From assembly GCF_005154805.1 (NCBI RefSeq), contig NZ_CP039727.1:4833501-4897500 (forward strand): a stretch of 64,000 nt of DNA, in the 5' to 3' direction. The notes under the pieces were generated by a model, which did no database searches, had not been told where the DNA came from, and was given only the letters and a program-made list of their open reading frames with translations. Source of the DNA: Bacillus sp. S3 (GTDB lineage Bacteria > Bacillota > Bacilli > Bacillales > Cytobacillaceae). The position numbers were made by a program, and so were the translations under genes. How positions within the stretch are numbered: position 1 is the stretch's first letter; every line of letters begins with the position of its first letter. Below, piece by piece: positions 33,759 through 42,978 of this stretch.

Positions 33759-36474
33759 ATACAGATAGGTAAGGGTTTGAAGTTATCGCTCCCTTTTCCC
33801 CCTGTTCACACCGTACGTGCGACTTTCACCGCATACGGCGTTCCAACTAATCCAATTCATTCAATTCTATGTATTTGTTTAGATTGATGTTGCTTTCTTC
33901 CGAAATCATATGGCTTCGTTTTTACATTGTAATCGAAATTCGATTATCTTTTCTTTTTGCTTTTTGGTAAGTTTTAAGACTTTGATTAATTTCTTTATCT
34001 TTTCACTGTCCTTAAGATGGATTAGGCGATGAACTGATTCATGGAGTATCACTAGGTTTGAAAAAGTATCATCTTTTGATAGGTGATACGGATTCTTGTG
34101 GTGGCAATGCCAATCGCTAACGCCAAGATCTACTCCTGTTACCGCACATTTCCCATATTGAGCAATAAACTTACTTATTCGATTGTCATTGTATTCGATT
34201 GACCGATTTGGAATAAAGTTTTTCATAATTGAAAACAAAACCCTTTTGTTAACAGCCTTTAGACTTTTGTGGATTTTATCTCTACCTTCGGCAGTATAAT
34301 TACATGTTTCCTGCGAAAAGCATAAGTTTGTTTTATGCTTCTGGGCATATATGGGCACAAATACCATACTTTGTATTTTGTATAGTTTCGATTCATAACC
34401 TTTGTACCTTTTTTGTAGAGTTTTTGTCATCTCATGAAAATTCGCATCTGTTCTAAAAATCTTTAAACGATTATACAGTATTTTTCTTAGATAGAAGTTT
34501 AACTCATTAAGATTTGTTGTAATTTGGGTGGCTGCGGAATAGTAATTTTGGATTCCCATTACGACTGTGTTGTAATGCCAGACTGTTGCTACACAAGGCT
34601 TCTTCTGGATTGCTTTGATTGCTTCCTTAATTTTATTAGAGGCATTTGTCTTAGCTTTTCTCGACATCTGTGAATGGACTACATGACCAAACCTAGTTTT
34701 TCCCTTCCTTACTAATTTAAAAGTAAAGCCGAGAAACTCGGAAGAGTTTTTCTTTAGGTTAATTACCTTTGATTTCTCATCACTGGTTTCAAGGTGTAAT
34801 CTTCTATTTAAAAAGTCTTTTATGGCATAGTACATTTTGATTGCTTGAGACCGAGTTCTGCACAAAACTTTAAAATCGTCCGCATAACGGACGATAAAAC
34901 ATTCTTTTAATCCAGATTTTTTCAGTCCCTGGTACTTGATTCCACTGGTCTTATATTTAAAGTTGCTTTTGAATGTTTCCCACTGATTACTGATCCACCA
35001 ATCAAGTTCATTGAGAACGACATTTGATAATAGGGGTGATAATATTCCACCTTGCGGTGTTCCTTTGGCTGGTATTCCTTCTCCATCAATCTCCGCTTTT
35101 AATAGTCTAGAGATAATTGAGAGTAATACTTTATCCTTAATCCCCAATGTCCAAAGCTGTTTCAAAAGCTTTCCGTGATTCACATTATCAAAGAAGCCCT
35201 TTATATCGACATCCACACAATGATGAAGCCCAGCTTGATTGACAAGGAATTCGAATCTTGCTTTGGCATGGTGGGTGCTTCTATTTGGACGAAATCCATA
35301 GCTATGTTTATGGAATTTAGCTTCAAAAATCGGCTCCAAAACTTGTAGAATACACTGTTGAAAAATTCTATCCCAGATGGTGGGAATCCCTAGTGGTCTA
35401 AGTTTTCCATTCCCTTAGTCAATAAACACTCTTCTAACCATTTTAGGTTCGTAGTTTTTAAACATGATTTGAACCGTGCTTATTACATCTTCCACCGTTA
35501 AATGACTAATATCTTTAATCGTAAGATTATCTGTACCTGCCGTTTTACTACCTGTATTTCTTTTGATATTTCGGTAGGCAAGACGAATATTTTCATTAGA
35601 ACTCATCAATTCTTTTAATCCATAAAACTTTTCACCACTGACACTTTGAGCATACAGAGAGTCAAAGCATTCCTGTAAGTTATAATACTCATTGTGCCTC
35701 AGTTTCTTCCGTTTCAATAAGTCGGTAACTCCTTTCGGAGTTAAACCTCTTTTAGTCTCACAAGAACCTTATTAATCGATAAAAATCTGCATTACATGGT
35801 TGATTGATTTTTAATTAGTCTAGTGGCTATCCCTCCATGTGGATTAGACATTTCATTGGTACTGTGCCACCACTTTCACTGATACAAAGAAAAGTTATAC
35901 AGTAACTAATATCATTATTGCTTTCCTTGTCAACGCTTCTTCAGGAGTAAGCCCTCCACGTTATCAGCTTACAATGTTGAATTATACCTATTATGGAATG
36001 AACTTAGGTGCTTCCTTTAAGCCTGTTAGCACTCATACGCCTTTAACGTATCATGGATTTTTATATTAGTTATTCTTACTCATCCACAGCTAACCTCACG
36101 ATTTGGTGATATACACATTTCTATGTATTGCAGTTTTAGACCCGTACATTCAGAAGTTCGTCAGCTTAGCCTTTTACTTTTAGACTTAACCGCATCCTCA
36201 CCATATTCATTCAACTCAAGCACCATGAATTACACCACTCCATCGAGTAAGCTTTCGTCAGCCAAACTGGTACGGTAATTTCTCACGCCTTTTCACCGAG
36301 CTTATAACACTATCATTCTTACTAAATCTAGTGCTATTCGATTAAGAGAGAACCCTTCAGGGCGTTATCCCGTCATTTGATTCTTCGATATAACCCTTCA
36401 GTTCCGAAAGGAACTGCCTAGCCTTTACCAGAGTGATGTTACCATCCTCCATTTAAACTAGGAACATTTCGCAC
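33759..36474 (-). mobile_element. Group II intron inserted at the edge of element i
   Basis: The RNA begins with GTGCG (complement of 36470-36474), the standard group II 5-prime end. A long structured 5-prime part (35720-36470) precedes the maturase frame. After the frame, the domain V hairpin is readable on the minus strand (CCGTATGCGGTGAAAGTCGC then ACGTACGG), followed by a domain VI-like stem and the end ACCTATCTGTAT. The 3-prime boundary is my estimate within a few bases. The 5-prime exon is exactly the end (GGTTAGTT) of attC-like element i. Confidence 0.85.
33906..35717 (-). pseudogene. ltrA: Group II intron maturase with one in-frame stop codon
   Basis: About 603 codons. The frame is continuous except for a single TAA at 35415-35417, at VFID*GNGKLRPLG, where relatives have a Lys or similar. 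Downstream all parts look intact: GTPQGGILSPLLSN, the RT active site RYADDFKVLC, a maturase X region, and an HNH endonuclease (WHCHHKNPYHLSKDD, NLVILHESVHRLIH). A single-base change (AAA/AAG to TAA) explains the defect. The truncated halves could be rescued by readthrough or a trans-acting maturase. The intron itself may therefore be immobile. Confidence 0.88.
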
Positions 36475-36556
36475 AACTAACCTGCACCGTTACTTCAAGA
36501 AGGAAAAAGGCGATCCTTCATTATTGAAGAATCGCACCCTTTAGTTTAAGTACAAT
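36475..36556 (-). repeat. attC-like / terminator element, copy i (intron target)
   Basis: Left box AACTAACCTGCACCGTTAC, hairpin GCGATCCTTCATTATTGAAG pairing to AATCGC, right box GCACCCTTTAGTTTAAG. The group II intron starts at the very first base beyond the left AACTAAC (minus-strand GTTAGTT). Confidence 0.75.
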
Positions 36557-36630
36557 ATTTCACAATCTGCTTTTAAAAATACCGAAAAGGTCAAATCTTG
36601 TTAATAGAATATTCAGCTCCTGCAATAAAC

Positions 36631-37170
36631 TTAATCAAGTTGAACCCCATTAGAAAACCAATCCCAATACGCATTTCCTTGTGCAATAATCATTCTTTCT
36701 AACCAGGTAGTTAAATCACAGTAGAAACTTAAGGTCTCAATACTCAGCAACAGGATATTTACTTTATTAGTTTGTTTATAGTTAGAAATGTCAAGTAATA
36801 ACGTACCTCTATCTACAACATAGCCAATTGGGTAGCAATATTTCAAAATATATCCTACATCACAATAACCCTTCATTGAATTGTATTCACTTATCATTTT
36901 CTCGATTGAATAAAGGCAAAAGGAGTAGCCATATTCGTTAGTAAAAAACTCTGCACCATTATGCAATAATAAAAATTCTTTATATTCAGTAGGCAATTCC
37001 ATATGATTTTTTGTAATAATTTGTTCTAATTCGTATTTAGTAATAGGCTTGTTAAAATTAAAACCAACTTTTGGGTAAACTCCAGATGTACTATGAACAA
37101 TTAATGAATTATTCTCATCCAATCTGGTTTTTAAAGCTTCCATAACATTTAATATTGACGAATCCTTCAT
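36631..37170 (-). CDS. SMI1/KNR4 (SUKH) family protein
   Basis: About 179 residues from the ATG at 37170 behind GGGTGATGAGT. The SUKH core is present: KPITKYELEQIITKNHMELP, then TEYKEFLLLHNGAEFF and the YSIEKMISEYN block, with the downstream LLLDISNYKQ strand. SUKH proteins in bacteria are mainly immunity proteins against nuclease and other contact-dependent toxins. No toxin gene is adjacent, so it looks like an orphan immunity gene. Bordered by elements i and j. Confidence 0.85.
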   Translation of the reverse strand: MKDSSILNVMEALKTRLDENNSLIVHSTSGVYPKVGFNFNKPITKYELEQIITKNHMELPTEYKEFLLLHNGAEFFTNEYGYSFCLYSIEKMISEYNSMKGYCDVGYILKYCYPIGYVVDRGTLLLDISNYKQTNKVNILLLSIETLSFYCDLTTWLERMIIAQGNAYWDWFSNGVQLD

Positions 37171-37247
37171 ACTCATCACCCACTTAAGCAAATATTGAAT
37201 CACTGTAACAGATAATATTCGTGATGTTATTGTCAATTCCTTTTTTT

Positions 37248-37319
37248 ACTAACCTGCTCCGTTACTACAATAAGAAAAGCCGCCGAAATGGCAGCTTGGA
37301 TCTTAACCCATTACTTACA
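37248..37319 (-). repeat. attC-like / terminator element, copy j
   Basis: Left box ACTAACCTGCTCCGTTACT, hairpin AAGCCGCCGAAATGGCAGCTT, degraded right box CCCATTACTTAC. It follows the monooxygenase pseudogene on the minus strand. Confidence 0.7.
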
Positions 37320-37326
37320 TAACCTA

Positions 37327-37620
37327 TTAAAATAGAACATTCTCACAGTGTTCAACTATTGGGAACGGGTCATAGAAATGATGTAGTTGCTTTTTCCATT
37401 CTTGATACTCTTTCGATTGTCTAAATCCAATTGTATGGTCATCTAATGTCTCCCACTTCACCAACAATAAATATTTCCCCTTAGCTTCCATACAACGTTA
37501 TAATTCGTGAGATATGTATCCTTTCATTGATGATATAATTTTTGATGCTTCTCGAAATGCTACCTCATATTCCCCTTCCACGCCTTGCTTAACTTGTAAC
37601 ATTACAGCTTCTAAAATCAT
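37327..37620 (-). pseudogene. Antibiotic-biosynthesis-monooxygenase (ABM) domain gene with a nonsense codon
   Basis: 97 codons from ATG after AAGGAGGGAAAATAA. It reads MILEAVMLQVKQGVEGEYEV, IISSMKGYISHEL, a TAA stop at 37498-37500, then RCMEAKGKYLLLVKWETLDD, FRQSKEYQEWKKQL and VEHCENVLF. That is a complete ABM fold, a dimeric alpha-beta barrel of small heme- or quinone-related monooxygenases, with one stop where relatives have Gln (CAA to TAA). Probably inactive. Confidence 0.75.
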
Positions 37621-37643
37621 TTATTTTCCCTCCTTTTTAGAAG

Positions 37644-37722
37644 GAAACCACCGGGATGGTTCTCCCGGCTTATTAATAACAACCTTGATAAAAAAACCAC
37701 CAGAACCGTCCCCATGGTCCCC
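37644..37722. repeat. GGGGACGGTTCT-type palindromic repeat, copy 1
   Basis: Left arm ACCACCGGGATGGTTCT and right arm CAGAACCGTCCCCATGG form a long imperfect palindrome about 79 bases across. Three more copies lie at 57305, 61310 and 63785. The arms resemble REP-like repeats found widely in Bacillus. Confidence 0.75.
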
Positions 37723-37731
37723 TTCATTTCG

Positions 37732-38229
37732 TTAAGACCAATCAACGCCACTCCAAGATGATTGCAACTTTCGCAACAGAACAATTTGGCCGATATGATA
37801 TGTATTGTGCATCATGATATTGCTAAGTAAACGCTCAATAGAGTAACTGTTAGCTGCATACGGAGCTGTTAACTTTTCATCGTCAAGGTCCGCAATGACG
37901 GTTTTTAAATTATTCATAACTTCATTTAGGCGCTGAACTGTCTGGGCCCAGCCAATGTCGTCTTCTGGATCCCCTGGATTTCCAAAGGTTTCTTCATTGC
38001 TTTCTGCATTATGCGGATTCTCTGTGCCCTTAATTCGATGGATCACGTCTTCATTCCAAAATATCAAGTGGTTGACAATCTGCCAAATCGAATTGCTGTT
38101 TCCCAAACTTGTCCATGCTGCCTCAGCTGCGGTGACTCCCTGAAGCGCCTGATTCATGGATGCAAACCATTCATTCTCATAGCAATGCATGTCGAGTTGT
38201 TCTAAAAACATTTTGGCAACAACTTGCAT
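37732..38229 (-). CDS. DinB-superfamily protein
   Basis: 165 residues from ATG after AGGAGAGTGGTTTT. Four-helix bundle with the three metal ligands in view: IWQIVNHLIFWNED, and near the end MMHNTYHIGQIVLLRKL (HxxxH). The family comprises thiol-dependent transferases (bacillithiol S-transferase type) and damage-inducible proteins. Substrate unknown. It reads toward the ABM pseudogene, separated by a GGGGACGG repeat. Confidence 0.88.
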   Translation of the reverse strand: MQVVAKMFLEQLDMHCYENEWFASMNQALQGVTAAEAAWTSLGNSNSIWQIVNHLIFWNEDVIHRIKGTENPHNAESNEETFGNPGDPEDDIGWAQTVQRLNEVMNNLKTVIADLDDEKLTAPYAANSYSIERLLSNIMMHNTYHIGQIVLLRKLQSSWSGVDWS

Positions 38230-38337
38230 AAAACCACTCTCCTCACTGTTAAGTGTCATCTTTCAAAGTTAAAACAATGGACAACCAATTTGTAATTACT
38301 CTTTTATTCTATGCCTACTTATTTAAATGATAGAACA

Positions 38338-38631
38338 CTAGTTTTTAAAAGATAACCCTTTTTCCTTCAAAGCAGACCTAAGTTTTGGTAATGAGGATGG
38401 ACCCATACCGTGAAATTTCAAAATCTCTTTTTCGCTATAGGATGATAACTCCCCTAAAGAAGTGACACCATTGTTCTCCAATGCTCGTCTTGCCGGTGCC
38501 GAAAGCAATGAAAGAAATCCATTTTCAGGCTTGCGTTCCTGCTCACAAATAGGACAGGTTGGACATTCACTACTTTTATAATATGTATGCCCCTTGTTAC
38601 AGGTCCTTACATTTTTATTGGAAGTTGTCAT
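38338..38631 (-). CDS. Zinc-ribbon plus RNA polymerase alpha-CTD-like helix-hairpin protein
   Basis: 97 residues. The N-terminus has CNKGHTYYKSSECPTCPICE, a four-cysteine rubredoxin-like zinc site. The C-terminal 60 residues (LSAPARRALENNGVTSLGEL, ILKFHGMGPSSLPKLRSAL) match the alpha-CTD/helix-hairpin-helix fold that binds DNA or protein. Proteins with this build are common in Bacillus but uncharacterised; a role in DNA binding or regulation is plausible. ATG after AAGGAGGCGTTTAAAT. Confidence 0.75.
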   Translation of the reverse strand: MTTSNKNVRTCNKGHTYYKSSECPTCPICEQERKPENGFLSLLSAPARRALENNGVTSLGELSSYSEKEILKFHGMGPSSLPKLRSALKEKGLSFKN

Positions 38632-38688
38632 ATTTAAACGCCTCCTTGCTTTATGAAATCAACTCGCCCTATAGTTTTATAAAAGTCT

Positions 38689-39150
38689 TTATAACTTTAG
38701 CTTCAAACCTTCATGCGTTGCTTTAAAACCTAACCTTTCATAAAAACTTAAAGCATCTTGTCTTTTTTTATCCGTTGTTAGTTGTACTAAATGACAACCA
38801 CGTTCTTCTGCACGTTGAATTGCCCATTTTATTAGTTTAGTTCCTACACCCTTACCTCTTACAGAAGTGGTTGTTCTCACTACTTCAATAGTAGCTCTCC
38901 ACCCACCTTGATGTGTTATATATGGAGTAAAAGTAATTTGTTGTACCCCAATCACTTCATGGCCGTCACAAGCCACTATTAACTCGTTATTAGGGTCAGC
39001 CGTAATAGCCTCAAATGCTTTTATGTAACCAGTAGGAAGTGGATGCTCATACCGCTCCCGTTTACTTCCTAAAACATCATCAGCAAGCATGGCAACAATA
39101 GCATCTAAATCTTTTTCAGTAGCCATCCTAAACCTTATTTCTGTCTCCAT
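38689..39150 (-). CDS. GNAT-family N-acetyltransferase
   Basis: 153 residues, a single GNAT fold: RFRMATEKDLDAIVAMLADD at the start, VIGVQQITFTPYI, the acetyl-CoA loop SVRGKGVGTKLIKWAI (RGKGVG), and DALSFYERLGFKATHEGL at the end. Acceptor unknown. ATG after AAGGGGGGATTTTA. In the minus-strand run of cassette-like genes. Confidence 0.9.
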   Translation of the reverse strand: METEIRFRMATEKDLDAIVAMLADDVLGSKRERYEHPLPTGYIKAFEAITADPNNELIVACDGHEVIGVQQITFTPYITHQGGWRATIEVVRTTTSVRGKGVGTKLIKWAIQRAEERGCHLVQLTTDKKRQDALSFYERLGFKATHEGLKLKL

Positions 39151-39282
39151 TAAAATCCCCCCTTTAATTAGTAAACCTTTTATTACTTTCTATGCTAACT
39201 AAATTCCAACTATAAGGGTAATTATAATTATGTTATGAATTCTAATAAGTTTCTCTTATGTAACTGCTCGATATCCTACTTC

Positions 39283-39420
39283 CACTTACTTCAACAAAAA
39301 AGGCACTAATCCTGCTTGGATCAGTGCCTTTTATTTCCAAATATTACCCCTGTTTACTTTAAGTGTAATGGTTCTCAAACCTTTTGTGAAAGAACTCTAG
39401 CACCCTGTTTGTTTAATAAT
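39283..39420 (-). repeat. attC-like / terminator element, copy k
   Basis: TTACTTCAAC, then the strong hairpin GGCACTAATCC / GGATCAGTGCC, and further right the box CTAGCACCCTGTTTGTTTAATA (39393-39414). The hairpin follows the GyrI-like gene on the minus strand. Confidence 0.6.
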
Positions 39421-39426
39421 AAAACA

Positions 39427-39912
39427 TTATTTTTTTACAATCGGTATATAAATATCAAAATGCGGATCATTCGGATCACGATCAACTGGATAATGTTCAT
39501 GTTTAATCGGCATATAAGGATCATAGTAATCTACACCAGCTTCTCTAAATGCGGTATAGTCACTATCAAATAACCATTGATGTAAATCCGTATAGGTCTT
39601 TTGTATATCTTCTCCTTTATTATGGGTCGTCTTTACATACGTCCATTCAGGAACCCATATTTCAATCATCCCATCTGGAATTTCCTGCTCCTCACTCACT
39701 TCATACACCGCGTAATGTGCGAATCCATTCTCAATTACATGATAGGATAGACCTAATTGAACATTAGGATTCACCTTATTCTCTAACTCATCGGCACGGT
39801 CTTCAACTTGTTGAATGACGTTTTTTAAATTCGGTACAATTTCAGGGAATGTTCCCTCCCATTTTAATCCTACTGTCCGATAGGCCGGTAACGTTATAAT
39901 TTCATAACTCAA
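39427..39912 (-). CDS. GyrI-like / AraC effector-binding domain protein
   Basis: 161 residues from TTG after GGAGGGAATAAA. One GyrI-like (SHS2) domain: MSYEIITLPAYRTVGLKWEG, LGLSYHVI, YAVYEVSEEQEIPDGMIEI and the closing DIYIPIVKK. Stand-alone GyrI-like proteins bind small organic molecules or sequester toxins of gyrase; B. subtilis members are poorly known. No DNA-binding domain is attached. Function is therefore only a class-level guess. Confidence 0.82.
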   Translation of the reverse strand: MSYEIITLPAYRTVGLKWEGTFPEIVPNLKNVIQQVEDRADELENKVNPNVQLGLSYHVIENGFAHYAVYEVSEEQEIPDGMIEIWVPEWTYVKTTHNKGEDIQKTYTDLHQWLFDSDYTAFREAGVDYYDPYMPIKHEHYPVDRDPNDPHFDIYIPIVKK

Positions 39913-39993
39913 TTTATTCCCTCCATTTCTCCTAAAGCGTCATAAATTCCTTTTAAACAGTTTTCTCTATCTACGGGTAAATTACCTTCTTTC

Positions 39994-40080
39994 ACTAACT
40001 AAACTGCCTAGTTAATCGAATAAGAAAAAATGACCTCCATAGCGATACTCCTCTTCAATTCTTGCACACGTTAGCTTAGG
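39994..40080 (-). repeat. attC-like / terminator element, copy l
   Basis: Left box ACTAACTAAACTGCCTAGTTAA, core TGACCTCCATAGCGATA, right box CTTGCACACGTTAGCTTAGG. The core pairs poorly, so this copy is decayed. Confidence 0.55.
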
Positions 40081-40257
40081 AAAATTAAATTAAATAATGG
40101 GTTTCTTGTACAGTAAAAATTGATTGTGCCATTTTCATAATCTGCTACTTCTTATTTCTTATTTTCCCAACCTAAATTTCTAATATCGTGAATATCAAGG
40201 TTAATTGGGTGAAATTGACCACCACTCTAAAAGTTAATACGCTCATCCCCCTCTTTA

Positions 40258-40352
40258 GCTCTTGCCCCTATTAGCGCAATAAAGATTCTCTAATTTAGAG
40301 TCCCATTGCTCAGCACAACAAGAAAAAAGCCGCCAATTATAGCGGCCTTTCT
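40258..40352 (-). repeat. attC-like / terminator element, copy m
   Basis: Two hairpins, ATTCTCTAATTTAGAGT and AAGCCGCCAATTATAGCGGCCTTT, separated by the box GCTCAGCACAACAAGAAAA, with CTTGCCCCTATTAGCGCAATAA in front. The second hairpin with its minus-strand T-run ends the nuclease lipoprotein transcript. Confidence 0.6.
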
Positions 40353-40387
40353 TCAATTTTTTGTTTTATATGTGTATATAACCTTAT

Positions 40388-41323
40388 TTACTCACCTACT
40401 AGTCCATCACCATCTCGATCGTCCATATATTTATAAAGCCAGTGATCACTCGTTATTGGCATGCTATAACCTGCTGCTTTTGCTTCTTTAATCGTCACTT
40501 GTCCATTACCATCTGTATCAACACTAGAAATATCTTCAGTGCCATTCGAGTTATTAGAACTAGTTGACTTATTTGAGTTAGTTGATTTACTTTCAGTTAA
40601 GCCTAGAGATTTATTTATCTCATCAGGGTTGCCGTTATCAAACTCATCTACAATCTTATTCCCTTTTAAAGTGTAAGTGTACTTATAATGAGAAGGAATC
40701 TGCGTTTTCGTATTAGGATATGTGATAATTGCTTCAAAATGAGTAGCCCCACCAGCTTTACGAATGGCATCTTCCATATATGCTTGATCACCATGTCGGT
40801 TAAGCGTACTGTCTTGTGGAGTAATATTGTAAGCATTAGATACCCCTCCGAGAGAATCTGCAATGATATGTCCTTCATCTAAATCTGCTCTTTCTACACC
40901 AGGAACTTTTGCTTCATCTTCGTAGTATCTGCCAGACGATGTTACAGGTTCGCTACGATCATCTTGTAGAACGATTTCTTCAGCAATGACACGGACTACT
41001 TGCCCGTGTTCATTCGTAAAGGACCAATACTCTCGGTCCCCAAAACCAATGTCAACGACGACGTTAGGTTCTCGATGTCCAGACAAATCACCACCATCAA
41101 TTTCAATTAGTTTGTAACCTTTAAACAATTGATCTTTTGATTCTGTTGATGTTTCCTCTACCACCTGTTTTTCAGTCGTAGTTTTTTCTTTTTCACTATT
41201 TTTTGTAATTACTTCTTGTGAATCAGCTTTCCCATCAGTATTTGATACATCTTCTACGTTAGTACAACCAACTATTAAGATCGCGGTTAAAAGTAAGATA
41301 AAATAGTTTATTTTCTTTTTCAT
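40388..41323 (-). CDS. Lipoprotein DNA/RNA non-specific endonuclease with an EF-hand-like tail
   Basis: 311 residues from ATG after AAGGAGTCCTAAA. Lipobox LIVGCTNVE, so anchored outside the membrane. Residues 80-230 fit the Endonuclease_NS_2 (NucA/NUC-like) family: EDEAKVPGVERADLDEGHII with the catalytic-type His, DSLGGVSNAYNITPQDSTLN with the Asn metal ligand, and HFEAIITYPNTKTQ. The C-terminal 60 residues hold EF-hand/dockerin-like Ca sites (DTDGNGQVTIKEAKAAG, DDRDGDGLVG). Family members digest DNA at the cell surface for nutrition, competence or defence. A toxin role with immunity genes nearby is possible but unsupported. Confidence 0.82.
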   Translation of the reverse strand: MKKKINYFILLLTAILIVGCTNVEDVSNTDGKADSQEVITKNSEKEKTTTEKQVVEETSTESKDQLFKGYKLIEIDGGDLSGHREPNVVVDIGFGDREYWSFTNEHGQVVRVIAEEIVLQDDRSEPVTSSGRYYEDEAKVPGVERADLDEGHIIADSLGGVSNAYNITPQDSTLNRHGDQAYMEDAIRKAGGATHFEAIITYPNTKTQIPSHYKYTYTLKGNKIVDEFDNGNPDEINKSLGLTESKSTNSNKSTSSNNSNGTEDISSVDTDGNGQVTIKEAKAAGYSMPITSDHWLYKYMDDRDGDGLVGE

Positions 41324-41499
41324 TTTAGGACTCCTTATAGTATTTTTCACTGAATATTCTAGAGATCTATGATTAAAATATAAATTAACATTGTAAACCT
41401 ATTTATAGTAGTATATTACAATATCAATTTTATTACAGTAAATACTTAGTTCGAGGTATGTAGTGTTAAATTCCAATAAAGATTAGTAGAGTCCAATGC

Positions 41500-41578
41500 A
41501 CTAAAAAAGGCACAATTCCAATTCAAGAATTGCGCCAGATTGTTGATGATTGTTATTTAACTAAAGCACCCCATTAGC
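41500..41578 (-). repeat. attC-like / terminator element, copy n
   Basis: GGCACAATTCC pairs with the GGAATTGTGCC-like complement in AATTCAAGAATTGCGCC; right box AAAGCACCCCATTAG overlaps the end of the small gene at 41561. Confidence 0.6.
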
Positions 41579-41674
41579 CATCCATGCAGCAGAGCTGCAC
41601 CACAAAGAATGAAAATGAATAGGAAGTGTCAATACTGATACTGACCTTAATCCAGTCAACCAATTCATAGACAT
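41561..41674 (-). CDS. Small peptide gene with a strong ribosome site
   Basis: 37 residues (MSMNWLTGLRSVSVLTLPIH and 17 more) with AAAAAAGAGGAGAGTTTAAT in front, an excellent ribosome site, and an attC-like hairpin directly after. The last residues are encoded by the element. It may be a truncated gene whose tail was replaced by the repeat. No family recognised. Confidence 0.35.
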   Translation of the reverse strand: MSMNWLTGLRSVSVLTLPIHFHSLWCSSAAWMANGVL

Positions 41675-41910
41675 ATTAAACTCTCCTCTTTTTTTTAAAC
41701 GATTGAGCAGGGCCTTCTTAAGTATTGTCATTTTTCTAACCTTGAGGAAACTTATTTTCATGGTAGTTTAATAAGAAAAATCCGGCATAATGGTTCTAAG
41801 TGCCCTCTCTTTTAATTCACATTTTATTCGAATTACGCATTATAAATGTACTTTTTGAATATTCATTTCTGTTTTTTAACAAACTAAATAAAAACTAAAG
41901 GAATGATAAA

Positions 41911-42390
41911 ATGTTACAAAATGGCATAAGAGTTTCCCTATTTTTAGTTTCTTGGCTATCTGTAATTTTTCTCCCTGATAAGAAGAAATTGTTTGTTAAA
42001 TACCTCCTAGTTACATTGTTTTCTGCTTTGACCGTTATGTGTGAAATATTTTATTTTACCACTCATAAATTATGGAAAGTAAAAGGGGGGCAAAAAAATC
42101 TAACACGTACTGCATTCTTACTTTTATTTGGACCTTACATGATTTTAACAATATGGGTTTTTTATTTATCGAAAGGGAAATTTCTTATATACGTATTAAT
42201 CAATTTAGTTGCGGATTTAATATATGCTTTTCCAATAATAGCTTTATTCAAAAAGCTTAATGTTTATCAAATTAAAGTGAAATCCATTAATTTCTTTCTG
42301 TTGATCTTTACAGATGCATTGCTTAACTTTGGATTTCAAAAGGTTATTGAAAAAATATACCCACAAACGAATAAGCTTTTTAATAGCTAG
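41911..42390 (+). CDS. Multi-helix membrane protein, CBO0543-like
   Basis: 159 residues with about five membrane helices. The pattern LSVIFLPDKKKLFVKYLLVT, KLWKVKGGQKNLTRT and FLLLFGPYMILTIWVF is reminiscent of the CBO0543 family of uncharacterised Bacillus membrane proteins. It is the only plus-strand gene inside the cassette-like stretch. ATG after AAAGGAATGATAAA; its own terminator follows. Function unknown. Confidence 0.6.
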   Translation: MLQNGIRVSLFLVSWLSVIFLPDKKKLFVKYLLVTLFSALTVMCEIFYFTTHKLWKVKGGQKNLTRTAFLLLFGPYMILTIWVFYLSKGKFLIYVLINLVADLIYAFPIIALFKKLNVYQIKVKSINFFLLIFTDALLNFGFQKVIEKIYPQTNKLFNS

Positions 42391-42418
42391 GTAATTTCCC
42401 CTAGCTATTTTTATTTCG
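42386..42418 (+). terminator. Rho-independent terminator
   Basis: TAGCTAGG pairs with CCTAGCTA, followed by TTTTTATTT, overlapping the stop codon of the plus-strand membrane gene. Confidence 0.8.
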
Positions 42419-42458
42419 CAATATGTGTCTATTGCGGAGTTAATAAACAACTCCTTCT

Positions 42459-42546
42459 TCAACTATCCTTCCATTTAGTGGAACAAGATGAAGGGCTGCC
42501 GTTGCAGCCCTTTGTTAAACTCAAGCACCCATTAGCTTAATAAGAA
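42459..42546 (-). repeat. attC-like / terminator element, copy o
   Basis: Left box AACTATCCTTCCATTTAGTG, hairpin AAGGGCTGCCGTTGCAGCCCTT (perfect), right box AAGCACCCATTAGCTTAATAA. The right box overlaps the end of the DUF6188-like gene it follows. Confidence 0.75.
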
Positions 42547-42917
42547 ACTTCGCCCCCAGGTAATGAAAATAAATTAAAACCATTATTCCCTTGTAAATTC
42601 CAACCCTCAAAATAATTGCTTGCGTGAAACAATTCAAATTTTAAATTATCTTCAAATTCAATGGTAAAGATTAATTCTTCAATTAGGGAAATGTTTAATA
42701 TCTTCCTCGACAGGAGTAAATTTTTTACGGTTTTATGAGAAAATTTCTTTGGTTCCGAGATACAATCAGTTTCACCTATTAGAATTTCCTTTTTTTTGCG
42801 AAGTCTCCACGGACATTCAATGATAAGCGAACCTTGTTCAAAGATAATTCCTAAAGGGAGATTTTCTTCAGTATTGACATCAGTTACAACCCGTCCGATA
42901 AAATATCCAAAATCCAT
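42537..42917 (-). CDS. DUF6188-like protein, possible immunity protein
   Basis: 126 residues from the ATG spaced ten bases from AAAGGAG. The beta-rich start FGYFIGRVVTDVNTEENLPL, GIIFEQGSLIIECPWRLRKK and the ELIFTIEFEDNLKFELFHAS part match the DUF6188 pattern seen among bacterial toxin-immunity genes. The family role is a prediction. One-gene module between elements o and p. Confidence 0.65.
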   Translation of the reverse strand: MDFGYFIGRVVTDVNTEENLPLGIIFEQGSLIIECPWRLRKKKEILIGETDCISEPKKFSHKTVKNLLLSRKILNISLIEELIFTIEFEDNLKFELFHASNYFEGWNLQGNNGFNLFSLPGGEVSY

Positions 42918-42978
42918 TTCGCCCAACTCCTTTTTTTAAGGACATTATCCCATACATTTAAAGTTGATATTCTTTATA

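Noticed and set aside
40388..42917. Nuclease lipoprotein plus DUF6188-like gene as a toxin-immunity pair
   Set aside because: They are separated by about 1.2 kb, two hairpin elements and an opposing gene, and the nuclease has a lipoprotein signal and Ca-binding tail rather than a toxin delivery domain.
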